From Microcebus murinus (Eukaryota > Chordata > Mammalia > Primates > Cheirogaleidae), in assembly GCF_040939455.1 (NCBI RefSeq), contig NC_134117.1, positions 60,038,501 to 60,102,500 of the forward strand: DNA of 64,000 bases, in the 5' to 3' direction. Shown one piece after another: positions 13,401 to 28,007 of this stretch (positions within the stretch are counted from its first letter, which is position 1; each line of letters starts with the position of its first letter). A model generated the notes under the pieces. The model saw only the letters and a program-made list of their open reading frames with translations, was not told the origin of the DNA and made no database searches. The position numbers were made by a program, and so were the translations under genes.

Positions 13401-13679
13401 AACTTGGCTTGCTATGAGATAGTTGTTAAAATATATACTAGCATACCTTTGATTAGGTTCCATCTTTACTACTATGCTATCTTTAAATTGCTATATATTT
13501 TTTATTTACCCTAAACAGAGACTGAAAATACAATTGCTATGTTGATACTGCTCAGTATTTCTATCTCACAAATGAATAGTAATCAGATTCCTTTGCAATG
13601 TCTGCTGAAAAGTAAATCATCATTCCCCATTTGTCCCTCATTCAGTTCTCTCAAATGAAGTACGCTTAATTTGGAAACT
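13401..13679. other. ADK intron, no recognised feature
   Basis: No gene or repeat recognised. Confidence 0.45.
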
Positions 13680-13973
13680 TTTTTTAAATTTTTTATTTGT
13701 TTTAGAGACAAGGTGTGTCGCCCAGGCTGAGTACAGTGGTGCAATCATAGCTCACTGCATCCTCCAACTCCTAGGCTCAGTGATCCTCCCACCTCAGCCT
13801 CCCAAGTAGCTAGGACTACAGGGGTATGCCACCATGCCTGGCTAATTTAAAACATTTTCTTGTAGAGGCAGGGTCTCCCTATGTTGCTCAGTCTGGTCTT
13901 GAACTCCTGCCTTTAAGCAATCCTCCTGCCTCAGCTTCCCAAAGTGCTGAGATTACAGGCATGAGCTCAGCCA
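13680..13973 (-). mobile_element. Old Alu (AluJ-like)
   Basis: Dimeric Alu without the lemur linker (GCTAATTTAAAACATTTTCT instead) and with human AluJ-like wording (CAATCATAGCTCACTGCATC). It therefore predates the lemur lineage. Confidence 0.88.
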
Positions 13974-14017
13974 ATGCTCAGCCAATTAGGAAATTTTTGC
14001 AATAGAAAATCCCATAA

Positions 14018-15096
<1,079 letters not shown>

Positions 15097-15110
15097 GTCT
15101 AGATACTCTT

Positions 15111-15354
15111 AAATTTGTTGTCATATTCATCAGAGATTAGGCCTGCTGTTCTAAGAGTCACTGGGCCCAACTTGGTGTGGGATGCCATATTCTCTTAATT
15201 ATATTTTAATAGCTGTAACAAACCTTTAGACTCATGGTTGGAATTTTTGGCCACAAAGCCTAGGGAAGTTGGTTGTTTCTTTCATTGCTCTCATCATTAA
15301 AGGTTTTGCTATTGTTTTAAGTGCTTACAACTAAACCTTTTTGTTTATCATATT
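15111..15354. other. ADK intron, no recognised feature
   Basis: No gene or repeat recognised. Confidence 0.45.
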
Positions 15355-15462
15355 TCTTATTGGAGTTTAATTTATATAAAGCAAAGTGCACAAATCTTAA
15401 ATGTACAGTTTGATGAGTTTTGAAAAATATGTACTTGTGTAGTTGACATGCTTGCCAAGCTA
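15355..15462 (-). mobile_element. Old L1 3' end fragment
   Basis: ATTGGAGTTTAATTTATATA, AAATGTACAGTTTGATGAGT and TTTTGAAAAATATGTACTTG are the reversed 3' terminus common to old mammalian L1s. Confidence 0.7.
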
Positions 15463-15466
15463 TAGA

Positions 15467-15667
15467 ACTGTGCCATCCAATATATAGTCACTAGCCACAT
15501 GTGGCTATTTACATGTAAATTCATTGATATCAAATAAAATTAAAAATATAATTCCTTGGTTACATTTGCCACATGTCAAGTGCTCAATAGTGACACAGGC
15601 TACCATATTGGACAACACAGATATAGAATATGGCCATCACTGTAGACAGTTCTATTGGATAATGCTG
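15467..15667. mobile_element. hAT-type MITE
   Basis: Contains AGTCACTAGCCACATGTGGC near the left end and CAGTTCTATTGGATAATGCTG-like right end, with the inner phrase TTTGCCACATGTCAAGTGCT. This is the layout of a known mammalian hAT MITE. Possible 8-bp flank repeats (CTATAGAA, CTATAAAT) are imperfect. Confidence 0.7.
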
Positions 15668-18489
15668 CTATAAATATACTGATCTCAGAAAGTTCTTTTA
15701 TGTCCCTTCACAGCCAAATTCCTTCTCATTAAAACAAAACAAAAAACAAAAAGCCTAAAATCAGGCATATTTGGCCCACTGCGTCCACCACTGGGGTCCA
15801 AAGACTGGCTCAGCTAGAGTATAATTCACTGGCAAAACTTCACCACAGCCTCAACTAGTAACTGTACTCTAAGCCACCAAGGAAATCACAGATACCATTG
15901 ATCTGGTGTACTGCCTAAGAAATCAGACAAAGATCACACTATTGTAGGCACCTAAAACCAAAGCCAGTGTCCTATTTGACTAACAACATATTAATATACA
16001 CATGTTCAGGAAAAATTCTCTCATTCAAAAGCAATTTCAAAAAATCAGAATAAGCAACTGTTACATTAGGTGTGCAGATGTCAATGGAAGGACACAGGAA
16101 ATATGAAACCACCCAAGGACCCCCAAATCACTTAGCAATGAATCTTAATCAAAAAGAATTCTTTGTAATGCCAGATAAATAACTCCAAATATTGATTGTA
16201 AAGAAGCTAGTGATATTCAAGAGAAATGTAGAAATCAATACAAAGAAATCAGAAGATCAATTCAGGATATGAATGAGAAATTTACCAAGGAGATAGACAT
16301 CTTTAAAAAAAATAAATAAATAAACCCAAACAAATTCTGGAGCTGAAAAATTCATTGAGAGAAATATAAAACTCATTCAAGAGCTTCAAGAACAATAGAC
16401 CAATCAGAAGAAAGAATCTCAGAATTTAAAGACAGGTCTTTTGAAATAATCCAGTCAGATAAAAATATTTTAAGAAATGAGCAAAACCTCCCAGATGCCT
16501 GGGACGACATAAAGCAACCAAACTTACAAATTATTGGTAATCCTGAGGGGGAGGAGAGATTAAAAAGTTTACAAAATCTATTTAAGGAACTAATTGATGA
16601 AAACTTCTCAGGACTAGCAAAAGAGTTAGACATTCAGATATAAGAGGCCCAACAATCCCCAGGTGAATACACTACAAAAAGGACTTTACACATTATAATC
16701 AGAATGACTAAAGTCAAAATGAAAGAAACAATTTTAAAACTAGCAAGAGAAAACTGTCTAGTTCCCTATAAAGGAAACTCCATCAGACTAGTAGCAGACC
16801 TTTCTGCAGAAACCTTATAGGCCAGAAGAGAATGGGATGACATTTTCAAAGTGCTGAAAGAAAAAAAGTGCTGACAGCCAAGACTTTTTTATCCTGCCTA
16901 AATAAGCTTCATAAATGAAGGAGAAAAAACATCTTTTCCAGATAAGCACGTGCTGAGAGAATTTGTCCCTACTAGACCAGCTCTACAGGAAATGCTCAAA
17001 GTTGTCTTAAACATGGAAAAGGAAGGCCAATATTCCTCATCAAGAAAACACATGAACGTATAAAACTCAAAGGTCTAATAAAGCAATTACATAAAGGAGG
17101 AAGAAAAGAATTAAATGGTACCACGACAGAAGTTCAGCATACCACAAAGACAAAAAGGAACAAAGAATATATGAAACACCTAGAATTCAATTAATATGTC
17201 AAGAACAAAGCCTCATAAACCAAATATTAACCTTGAATGTAAATGGATTAAATGCTTCACTTAAAAGATATATAGATTGGCAGAATAGATTAAAAAACCA
17301 TGATCCGACTATATGCCATTTACCAGAAACTCACTTTACCCATAGACATATACAGACTGAAAGTAAAGGGGTGGAAAAAGATATTCAATGCAAACAGAAA
17401 CCAAAAGCAGGAAAGAATAGCTATATTTATATCAGATAAAACAGACTTCAAATCAAAAACAGTAAAACAAGACAAGGTCATTATATAATGATAAAGGTAT
17501 CAATTTAAGCAAGAAGATACAATGATTCTAAATATATATGTGCCCAACATTGGAGCACCTACATTCTCAAAACAAATATTATTAGACTTAAAAGAGATAT
17601 AGAATGACACAAAAATAGTGGGAGACTTCAATGCACAACTCATAGCACTAGATAGATCATTGAGACAGAAAATCAACAAAGAAACCTTGTACTTAAATTG
17701 GACTTTAGACCAAATAGACAAAACAGACATTTTCAGAACATTCTGCTCAACAACTGCAGAATATACATTCTTTTCATCAGCACATGGAACAAAGATAGAC
17801 CACATTTTGCGTCACAAATCTTAAAAAATTGTAAAAAACCAAAATCATATCAAGTGCCTTCTCAGACCACAACAAAATAAAGTTAGGAATCAATACAAAA
17901 TTAAAAAAATAAAGCATTTCTATACATTGACAATGACCAAACTGAGAACTAAATCAAAACAAATCAAAAACTCAATCCCCTTTATAATAGCTGCAAAAAA
18001 TAGAATACTTAGGAATAAATTTAACCAAGGAGAGAAAGATCTCTACAAGGAAAACTACAAATCACTGATGAACAAAATCATAGATGATACAAACAAGTTG
18101 AAAAACGTCTCTTGCTCATGGATCAGAAGAATCAATATTGCTAAAATGTCCACACTGTCCAAAGCAATCCACAGATACAACAAAATTAGAGGCATCACAT
18201 TACCTAACTTCAAATATACTACAATGGCATAGTAACCAAAACAGCATGGTATTGGCATAAAAGCAGACACAAAGATCAATGGACCAGAATAGAGAACCCA
18301 GAAATAAAACCATATATCATATCTACAACCAACTGCTCTTTGACAAAGTTGACAAAACAGATCCTGGGGAAAGGACAAACTATTCAATAAATGGTGTTGG
18401 GAAAATTGGGTAGGCATATGCAGAAGAATGAAATTGGATCCTCATCTCTCACCATATAAAAAATTAACTCAAGTTGGATTAAAGACTTA

Positions 18490-18832
<343 letters not shown>

Positions 18833-19233
18833 CCTGAAACAATAAGAATCTTTGAAGAAAACCTGGGAAAAACTCTTCTGGATGTTGGCCTAGGCAAAGA
18901 ATTTATGACTAAAACCCAAAAGCAAATCCAATAACACCAAAACTAGATGTGACTTACTTAAACTATAAAGCTGCTGTACAGCAAAAGAATCAAAAGAATA
19001 AACAAACTACAGAATGGGAGAAAATACTTGCAAACTATGTGTCCGACAAAGGACTAATATTCAGAATCTATTCTAGAAAGAACTCAAACAACTCAGCAAG
19101 AAAAAAAGAACCCCATTAAAAAGTCGGCAAACAATATGAATAGGCATTTTTCAAAAGATATACAAATGGCCAAAAAACATGAAAAAATGCCGAATATCAC
19201 TAATCATCAGAGAAATACAAATTAAAACCACAG

Positions 19234-19573
<340 letters not shown>

Positions 19574-20307
19574 AAAAACCACAAGAAGATATCATCATAC
19601 TCCAATAAGAATGGCCATTATTAAAAAAGTCAAAAAACAATAGATGTTGGCATAGATATGGAGAAAAAGAAACATTTATATGCTGTTGGTGGGAATGTAA
19701 ATTAGTCGAACTTCTACGGAAAACAGTATGGAGATTTCTCAAAGAAGTAATAGTAGAACTACCATTTGATCCTACAATCCCACTACTGGGTATCTATCCA
19801 GAGGAAAATAAATCATTATATCAAAAAAATACCTGCACTGATATGTTTATTGCAGTACAATTCACGATCACAAAGACATGGAATCAGCCTAAGTACCAGT
19901 CAATTGATGAATGGATAAAGAAAATGTGGTATATATATATATCATGGAGTACTAATGAATGACAAGGAATAAAATAATATCTTTTACAGCTACTTGGATG
20001 AAACTAGAGCCCATTATCCTAAGTGAAGTAACTCAGAACAGAAATATTAATGCCACATCTTCACTTACAAGTGGGAGCTAAACTATGGCTACACAAGGGC
20101 ACACAGAGTGGTATAATGGACATTTGAGACTCACAAGGGGGGCAGGAGAGGGTGAGGGATGAAAATTTACTTATGGGGTACAATGGCCACTACTCAGGTG
20201 ATGGGTACACCAAAAGCACAGAGTTGACCACTGCATAATATATACATGTTAACAGAATCCAACTTGTATACCCTAAATCTATTATAATTTTTAAAACAAA
20301 AAATAAC

Positions 20308-21156
<849 letters not shown>

Positions 21157-21169
21157 CAGTCAATCCATT

Positions 21170-21325
21170 TCAAGTGTCCAGTGGTGTGCTGGAGCCTGCT
21201 CACATTGGTTAATGAGAATTGATTTTGCATATACAAACCTCTTCTCAAATATAAGTTCAGTGACCTCACATTGGTAGCCTGAAATTAGCCACGGTGGGAG
21301 TATTTATACTATGACACAATTACTA
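21170..21325 (+). repeat. Unnamed ancient repeat, copy 2
   Basis: GCTCACATTGGTTAATGAGA, TTGATTTTGCATAT and CCACGGTGGGAGTATTTATA parallel 13261-13400 in order and spacing. Confidence 0.45.
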
Positions 21326-22129
21326 CAAATCTAGTCTCTTTTTCCTGGGAGCCAGTCATGAAACATTTACCAACACATCATCTATTCTGTCTTTAAGTAT
21401 CTCCATCAACAGTGATAAAAGCAGAAAGAAATGTAGGTTGCAACTCTGGGATCTGTTTAGGCAGGAATGGGCAGGGAAGTCTAGCTATCATCACTTAAAA
21501 AACCTAGCTATATAATTAATAAAAACCCCTTACATTTTCCTCTTTGGTTTAAAACCTAGTTTGAAAGGGGCAATTTTCTAAACAAGAGAGTAGGATGTTC
21601 TTTCTGGAATTTTTCATCTGATTTCTTCATTTGACTCAAGGGTCTATCAAAAATGTTAAAGAAGGAAATGTTCCTTTTATATGGGATGTCACTAGACAAA
21701 TAGTTTCTCCATAATTCAGGATTGCCAATGTCTGTCAGGAGATTAAGAAGAATGGCACAATGTATTAAAAAAAAATCAAGACCCTGTGTAAAACAGGCCA
21801 GTATTTGTCATCCAATACTGTACCAATTGTTGGCAATTCCTCACAAAACTGGTTCTGCTAATTACTCCTAGCTGGTACTTCTATTTTCTTCCCCAAAGCA
21901 TCATTCTAAATGTCTACAACCCTTCTTAAGCCACCTACTAATTCTGAATCTCAGAGGAAATAGAAGTCATGAGGTGTCAAGTCTTTACCATGAGGTGTCA
22001 AGTGTAATCTAAAAAACCCTTAGATTAGAAAGACTTTGCTAGCTATGTTGAACTACTAATATCAGGTCATTAAATATGAAATATCCAATTTTGAATCAAA
22101 AGTCTAGTTTATTATATCTCAAACAAGGC
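21326..22129. other. ADK intron, no recognised gene
   Basis: No gene. CATGAGGTGTCAAGT occurs twice in tandem at about 21968-22003. Confidence 0.45.
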
Positions 22130-23110
22130 ACAGCACTATTAATCAAAGTGTGTGCCTAAAGTATTGACTCAGTTTTGCCATCATATTGGTAGCTTGGTTA
22201 TGCTAGCAGCAAAGAAGTCTGGAGAGCAAATGGCAATGAAATAGCAACAGGCATTTTCCACAGTTTGTTGAGAACTGAATATTTTTCCTGGCAAGAAATG
22301 GTCCGAAGCCTGGAAGAAGCGGTAGTCAGTTGGTGAATTATAGTGGATGACAGAGAATTTCCAAGTCCAACTTCTGTAATTTGAAGCAGCATTGTTTTTT
22401 GCAACATGTGGTCTTGCAAGAAGACTGGCCTGTCTCTATTGACCAACCTTGGCTCCTTAATCGCAAGCATCCTCATCATGTCTTCTAATTGGTTGCAGCA
22501 GACATCCATTGTAATCGATTGACCAGGTTTCATTAAGCTACTGTGGATAATACCAGTGCTGGATCGCCAAACAGACGTCATTAGCTTTTTTTGATGAATA
22601 TTCGGTTTTGGACTGTGTTTCAGCACTTCATCTTTATCCAACCATTGTGCCGAACACTTGCAGTTGTCAAAAAAGACTCCATTTTTCATCACATGTAACA
22701 ATACAGCGTAGAAATGGTTCACCTTTATGTTGTGACAGCAAAGAAAGGCAAGCTTTGAGGAAATTTCTCTTCTGATGCTTATTTAATTCATGTGGTAATC
22801 ATACATCTAGCTTCTTTACCTTGCTGATTTGTTTCAATTGGCCCAATTTTGTTGGAATAGTAATGTCGAACCTTGCTGCTAATTCATGCATAGGTTGAGA
22901 TGGATTCTCTTCCACTACAGCTTTCAGCTCATTATTATCCACCTTGGTCTCAGGTCACCCAAATGGCTCATTTTCAAGATTAAAATCACCAGAATGGAAC
23001 TTCTTAAACCATTAACGAACTGTGTATTCATCAGCCACATCCTTCCCAAACACTTCGTTGATATTTTGGAGCTGTCTGCGCTGCTTTGGTTCCATGATGG
23101 AACTCATATT
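22130..23110 (-). pseudogene. Mariner transposase relic
   Basis: Mariner (Tc1/mariner) transposases cut and paste DNA flanked by terminal inverted repeats at TA sites. Read on the minus strand and allowing frameshifts, the family order is clear. There is an N-terminal helix-turn-helix region (WFKKFHSGDFNLENE, then VDNNELKAVVEENPSQ and KQISKVKKLD). The first catalytic Asp follows in IVTCDEKW (codon 22688-22690), then SAQWLDKDE and KPNIHQKKLM, the second Asp in LQDHM (codon 22411-22413, normally HDNARPH), and the third in SPTDYRFF (codon 22325-22327). Stops occur in the N-terminal half; frameshifts lie after CDEKW and before the third Asp, where about 19 bp are missing. The longest open piece is 174 codons (22198-22722). 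Closest by memory to Hsmar1/cecropia-type mariners. Clear terminal repeats were not found. Non-functional. Confidence 0.88.
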
Positions 23111-23127
23111 CAAAAATAACACAAAAT

Positions 23128-23425
23128 TTTTTTTTTTTGAGACAGATTCTTGCTCTGTTGCCCAGGCTAGAGTGCCATGGCGTCAGCCTAGCTCACAGCA
23201 ACCTCAAACCCCTGAGCTCAAGTGATCCTCCTGCCTCAGCCTCTCAAATAGCTGGGAGCTGGGACTACAGGCACATGCCACTATGTCTGGCTAATTTTTC
23301 TATCTTTAATAGAGACAGGGTCTCACTCTTGCTTAGGCTGGTCTCAAACTCCTGAGCTCAAGCTGTCCACCTGCCTCAGCTTCCCAGAGTGCTAGGATTA
23401 CAGGTGTGAGCCACCATGCCTGGCT
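23128..23425 (-). mobile_element. Alu SINE beside the mariner relic
   Basis: TTTTTTTTTTGAGACAGATT through GAGCCACCATGCCTGGC, with a short linker lacking the lemur block (GCTAATTTTTCTATCTTTAA) and a small GCTGGGA duplication. It lies at the 5' (N-terminal) edge of the mariner remains. Confidence 0.92.
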
Positions 23426-24714
23426 CAACAATTATCCCTAGTTTCACAAAAGTTGCTCTAAAAAAAAAAAAATAGAATTGAAAGAAAATAGGCCAAAACA
23501 TGCGTTTGAAAGAAATGAGGATGTACCTTCACAATAAAAAAATAGAATAAATAAATAAATAAAAACAAGTGTTAAAGGGGAAACGTCAGAGATATCAACT
23601 GTCAAACTTAGTACTTAAGGAAATTGGACATTCCATACTTAATAACCTAATATTTTTCCATAGAACAATATAAGAATTAGTATCTTTGTTTCTGAGAAGA
23701 TGGGAGAGAGTTCATTTTAGGGATACTACATCATATAGCACAGAGGATACTATTTATACTCTAGTCTACACAAATGGCACCTGCTAGACAGACAACAGTA
23801 CTATTTTTACTTCCTCAGATGACCCAGAAACCATATACAAACTGAGCAGGATATAGCCATCAGTTCTGCAAGGTGTCATTAATTGTATGGTATGTGAAGT
23901 CTTGACATTGGTTATACCTGGACAGAAGAAATTTGTGCCATGCTAATTCTTGGAAAAAACAAAATAATGCCAACAAGTCTCTATTTTTAATGTACTGATA
24001 GGCTATGTTAATAGTACCCCAAAGAAATAAAAGAAGCAACTGCTTCCCAGCCCAGATATCAATTTGTTCATCTATTTTAATATTTCATCTTAGATAAAAG
24101 TAAATGTTCTATGTGAGCTGTAAAGACAACGTAAGTATTAGCAATTACTTGCTACTTTACCATAGTGACTGCTGATAAGGAAGAGAAAATAACCCCTGTT
24201 TTGGTTCACTCAATTTGAAAGCCTAGAATTTGAGTGTCTAAAGGTGAGATGCACATTTTCTGATAGCAATAGTATATTCTACATACTCTGAGAGGGAAGA
24301 GAACCATATAGGTGCTTTCTACTTTTCACAATCAGGTGTTTTGATATTAAAGGCATGGATTCAGAAATAATCTATTACACCTTTGGGAAAGTCATGGGCA
24401 CAAGCTGTTACATTTTTTAAAGCATAAATGAGGCTGAGAAATCTGAAAATGCAAACATTTTTTCTAGCATATTTCAAGACAGGGAAGTCACTTGACATCT
24501 GACAACTCTTCTTTCTTGATTATAGATTTAGTGGGAAGAATTAGTGGGAATTTAGTGGGAAGAAATGTAGATAATTGTTGAAACCTAGCAGGATGCCTAT
24601 TATACTAACTACTCAATAAATATTTGTTGATTGGCTGGCAGAGTTTTAAAAACTCTTAAGCTAGCAATCAAGTATATTTTCTGAAAATCTAATTTTTACA
24701 TACTATTTTAACAA
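23426..24714. other. ADK intron; small L2 tail only
   Basis: No gene. 24590-24640 reads as an L2 3' terminus (ACTCAATAAATATTTGTTGA). A short tandem TTTAGTGGGAAGAA repeat lies near 24527-24565. Confidence 0.5.
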
Positions 24715-25215
24715 AATAGAGATAACTTCTGTATTTCTTAGATACTTTCTTAGTGGTTACCATGGGGATTACAATTAACATCCTAAATTTATAACAATCT
24801 AGTTTGAATTCATACCAACTTAGCTTGGACAGTATATGAAAACTCTGCTTCTATATAGCTCTGTTCCCTTTGTGTTGTTACAGATTACATCTTTACACAT
24901 GTCTGCCCATTAACATATACTTATTGTTTTATGCATCTGTCTTTTACATCATGAATGAAATAAAAGAAGAGTTATAAACCAGCAGTACTGGCATTTATGT
25001 TTACCGGTGTAGTTACCTTTACTGGAGTTCTTTATTTCTTCATATAGTTTTGAGTTACTGTCTAGCATTCTTTCATTTCAGCCTGAAACATTTCCATTTA
25101 ACATTCCTTGTGGGATGGACCTATTAGCAATGAACTCCTTTAGCTTTTGTTTACCTGGAAATGTCTTTATTTCTCCTACATTTTTGAAGGATAATTTTGT
25201 CAGATAATAGAATAA
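24715..25215 (-). mobile_element. Old L1 3' UTR fragment
   Basis: TTCTTAGTGGTTACCATGGG, TCTTTATTTCTCCTACATTT and TGAAGGATAATTTTGTCAGA follow a familiar very old L1 3' UTR in reverse orientation. Confidence 0.65.
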
Positions 25216-25760
25216 CTTCATTCTGAAGCCCATTTTTTCACATGGCAAGTTATATATATTATTGCAAAAAAGCTAACTTACCAAGTAGATTCTCCACAAT
25301 TCATAATACATTTTAATTTACTGAAGGTCCAAGAAGATAAAATTGTAATGTGGGCAGAGATCAGTGTTGAACTCACGATAGGAAAGCTTTTCGGAAATTA
25401 GTTGCTGATTGTACTTTGATAATTAAATACACAAACCTATGATCCTTTTAGACTCAACTAATTATTATCAAATGAGTTTACTTAATTACAGCTGTAAATT
25501 AAATGCATAGGGCTGTCTCATCTCAAAATAATTATATATGCATTGTAATGTGAATTACAGAACATTAATTTGTAGTTTATCGATTATTCCCTAAACAGAG
25601 ACTGGGATTCATTAGGACAAAATTATTATCACAACAGTTTTGATAAATAGGTCCTAGAAAAAGTTCCTGAATAACATTTGCAAACAAGTTCTTTAAAGGA
25701 GAGGTATAATACATGTGTCAGAGTTGGTAGTGCACAGACATTGATTGCAAAGTCCCAGTC
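25216..25760. other. ADK intron, no recognised feature
   Basis: No gene or repeat recognised. Confidence 0.45.
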
Positions 25761-25774
25761 TAGAAAAGTACGCT

Positions 25775-26024
25775 CGGCCAGGAGTGGTGGCTCACGCCTG
25801 TAATCATAGCACTCTGGTGGTGGGAGGATCACTCAAGGTCAGGAGTTCGAAACCAGCCTAAGCAAGAGCAAGACCCTGTCTCTACTAAAAATAGAAAGAA
25901 ATTAATTGGCCAACTAAAAATATATAGAAAAAATTAGCTTGAGCCCAGGAATTTTGAGGTTGCTGTGAGCTAGGCTGACACCATGGCACTCTAGCCTGGG
26001 CAACAGAGTGAGACTCTGTCTCAA

Positions 26025-26050
<26 letters not shown>
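25775..26050 (+). mobile_element. Alu SINE with internal deletions, lemur type
   Basis: GGCCAGGAGTGGTGGCTCAC start and lemur linker. The right monomer has lost about 65 bp after AAAAAATTAGC. Target duplication AGAAAAGTA(C/T)GCTC at 25762-25775 and about 26051-26064. Confidence 0.93.
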
Positions 26051-26057
<7 letters not shown>

Positions 26058-26064
26058 TATGCTC

Positions 26065-27873
26065 CCTGAAGTATTCAGGTAAAGGCATATACATTAATAT
26101 CTCTACCCACATTTGCACAGAGCTAGAACTTTTTCAAGTTAATAGTTGAGGCTGTAATTACTTTTCCAAAAAAGGATCTTTTAGCATAAAGATAAATAAC
26201 TACAGGTCAAACTACTACCTCTAATAAACTAGCTCTTAGCAGATGGAGAATGTAATAGATTCACTATCATATTAAGACAGCTTCTGTTATGTCTATTATA
26301 CCCAAGAACCACAAAAAAAGGGGACAAAACTCTACATCTTCCTCTAGTCTGTGAAGTTATCTTTATTCCCCTTTCTTTTGTGATTAAAAAAAAAATCTGA
26401 GAAGAAATATTTGCTGCTTTAAAATGAAAAGAGAATTATTAACAGCATAAATACAGACTAATCAGGGAAAGAAAACAATCTAACTCTAGAGAGTTTTTTT
26501 AAAGGAAATGACTATGTTGATCAAATGGAAAGAAACAGCCCAGTCCAAATGGGGCTTGCTCAATATACAATTTAGTACCTTTTAAGGGGTAGGAGGGCTT
26601 TAACCACAAATTAAAATATTTCAAATGCAATTTTATGAACAGGCCTTAGATTTTTCCTTAAATATAAAATGGATTTAAGTAAAAATGTGAGATTTTTGTG
26701 TTTAAAATACACAAACTACACAGACTAGCCAGACCCTTGCCTCCCATGCTTTAAATGCACCCACTGTTTTCCACATTTTCCCTTTCCCGCTCTCTGGTGA
26801 GACACTTCCCAATAACCACACCAATAACTGTGACTGAGCTTATATTGCTTCCCTTCATTTTTCCTTCGATATTTTGCACTGTGAAACTCTCTGCTGCCAC
26901 AGAACCTGAAGACCACACTTGATTGCTTACTTACTGTAAATACTAACACTTGCTAGTTAGGAGTAGTGGCATTATCAGGCTTCAAAAGCAACAGCAGTAA
27001 AGGCTAAGCAGATATGTCAAAGGTTTTCTCTGCATTTAGAATTTCTAACTTTGGCTACCATAGCTTTTTTTCTCACTTTTTTTGGTAGTTTTCTGCCATC
27101 TTCTTTCTTTAAATATAGAGACTTAGGGGAAGACCTTCATATAATAATCCTATTTTAAATCAGCTCAATTTTGGCCTAAAGCAAACATCTAGTTACTCAT
27201 GATTACTTCTAAAGAACATAACCTACCCTCATGTTCAATGGGTCTATGTTTGAATCTAACTAGTGGCTTCCTCTCATCTTTCATTGCCTTTCAGTCTTTC
27301 TTTTTCCTGTGTTAACTTAATCCCCAAAGTGACTGAAGAATTATAAACTGCTATTCCTGTACTGCACAAAATTTCTGTATTATGCAACTCACATTTCAAG
27401 GAACTCATATTATTATTAGCCTTGAATCATGCGTTCAAATTCAGTTTAAATTCAGACTATTCTGTAATAAATGACAAGATGCATGAGGGCACTATGATCT
27501 AGGCAACCATAATTATACAATTATTGATGAAGTTCCTGTTGATAAACAATGCAAACATTAGGAAATACTATTTTGCAATTAAGTGACGAAGAAAGCTGTT
27601 TACTGCCTTCCATTCTATCCTCTGTTAATAAGATTGAAGTTGCAGATGTTCATGTATGCTGCATTGATGTTAAATGGTGCATGATGCTCTAGGTGGTTCC
27701 CATAACCTTGCTTTGTTTACTCTGAACTGACTCAATTGATATGATAATAGAGAAAAGAGCTGGGCTGAACTGGCATAATTTGCATAGCCTTGAAATTTGC
27801 CATTATTGGACAGCCAACTGTTCCTAAAAGTTCTTGTTCAGTTGTCACTGACAACAATGTGTCAGGCAAACAA
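26065..27873. other. ADK intron, no recognised gene
   Basis: About 1.8 kb without a gene or recognised repeat. The stretch 27540-27860 is less AT-rich and low in simple repeats, which would suit a conserved non-coding element, but nothing here proves it. A 74-codon minus frame at 26725-26949 resembles nothing I know. Confidence 0.45.
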
Positions 27874-27875
27874 TA

Positions 27876-28005
27876 CAGGGTGTCCCAAAGTCTCTATACA
27901 AAGGAAAAATTTTGTGAAATTTTATAATGAATATCTTGCAAGTTAAGGTACATTTAGCTACAATTTACCATTTTCCATATGAATGGTGACTTTTGGGGCA
28001 CCCTG
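27876..28005. mobile_element. 130-bp mariner-like MITE flanked by TA
   Basis: Left end CAGGGTGTCCCAAAGTC; the right end reverse-complements to CAGGGTGCCCCAAAAGTC. Similarity extends about 30-40 bp inward as an imperfect hairpin. TA dinucleotides (27874-27875 and 28006-28007) flank both ends, as expected for Tc1/mariner insertion. There is no coding capacity. Family name not known to me. Confidence 0.88.
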
Positions 28006-28007
28006 TA

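Noticed and set aside
22198..22722. 174-codon open frame as a possible live gene or domesticated transposase
   Set aside because: It covers only the middle of a mariner transposase, runs out of frame before the third catalytic Asp, and is preceded by frameshifts and stops. It is a relic.
26725..26949. 74-codon minus-strand frame in otherwise unique sequence
   Set aside because: No recognisable domain, no splice sites at its borders, short. Could be anything, including an ancient repeat.
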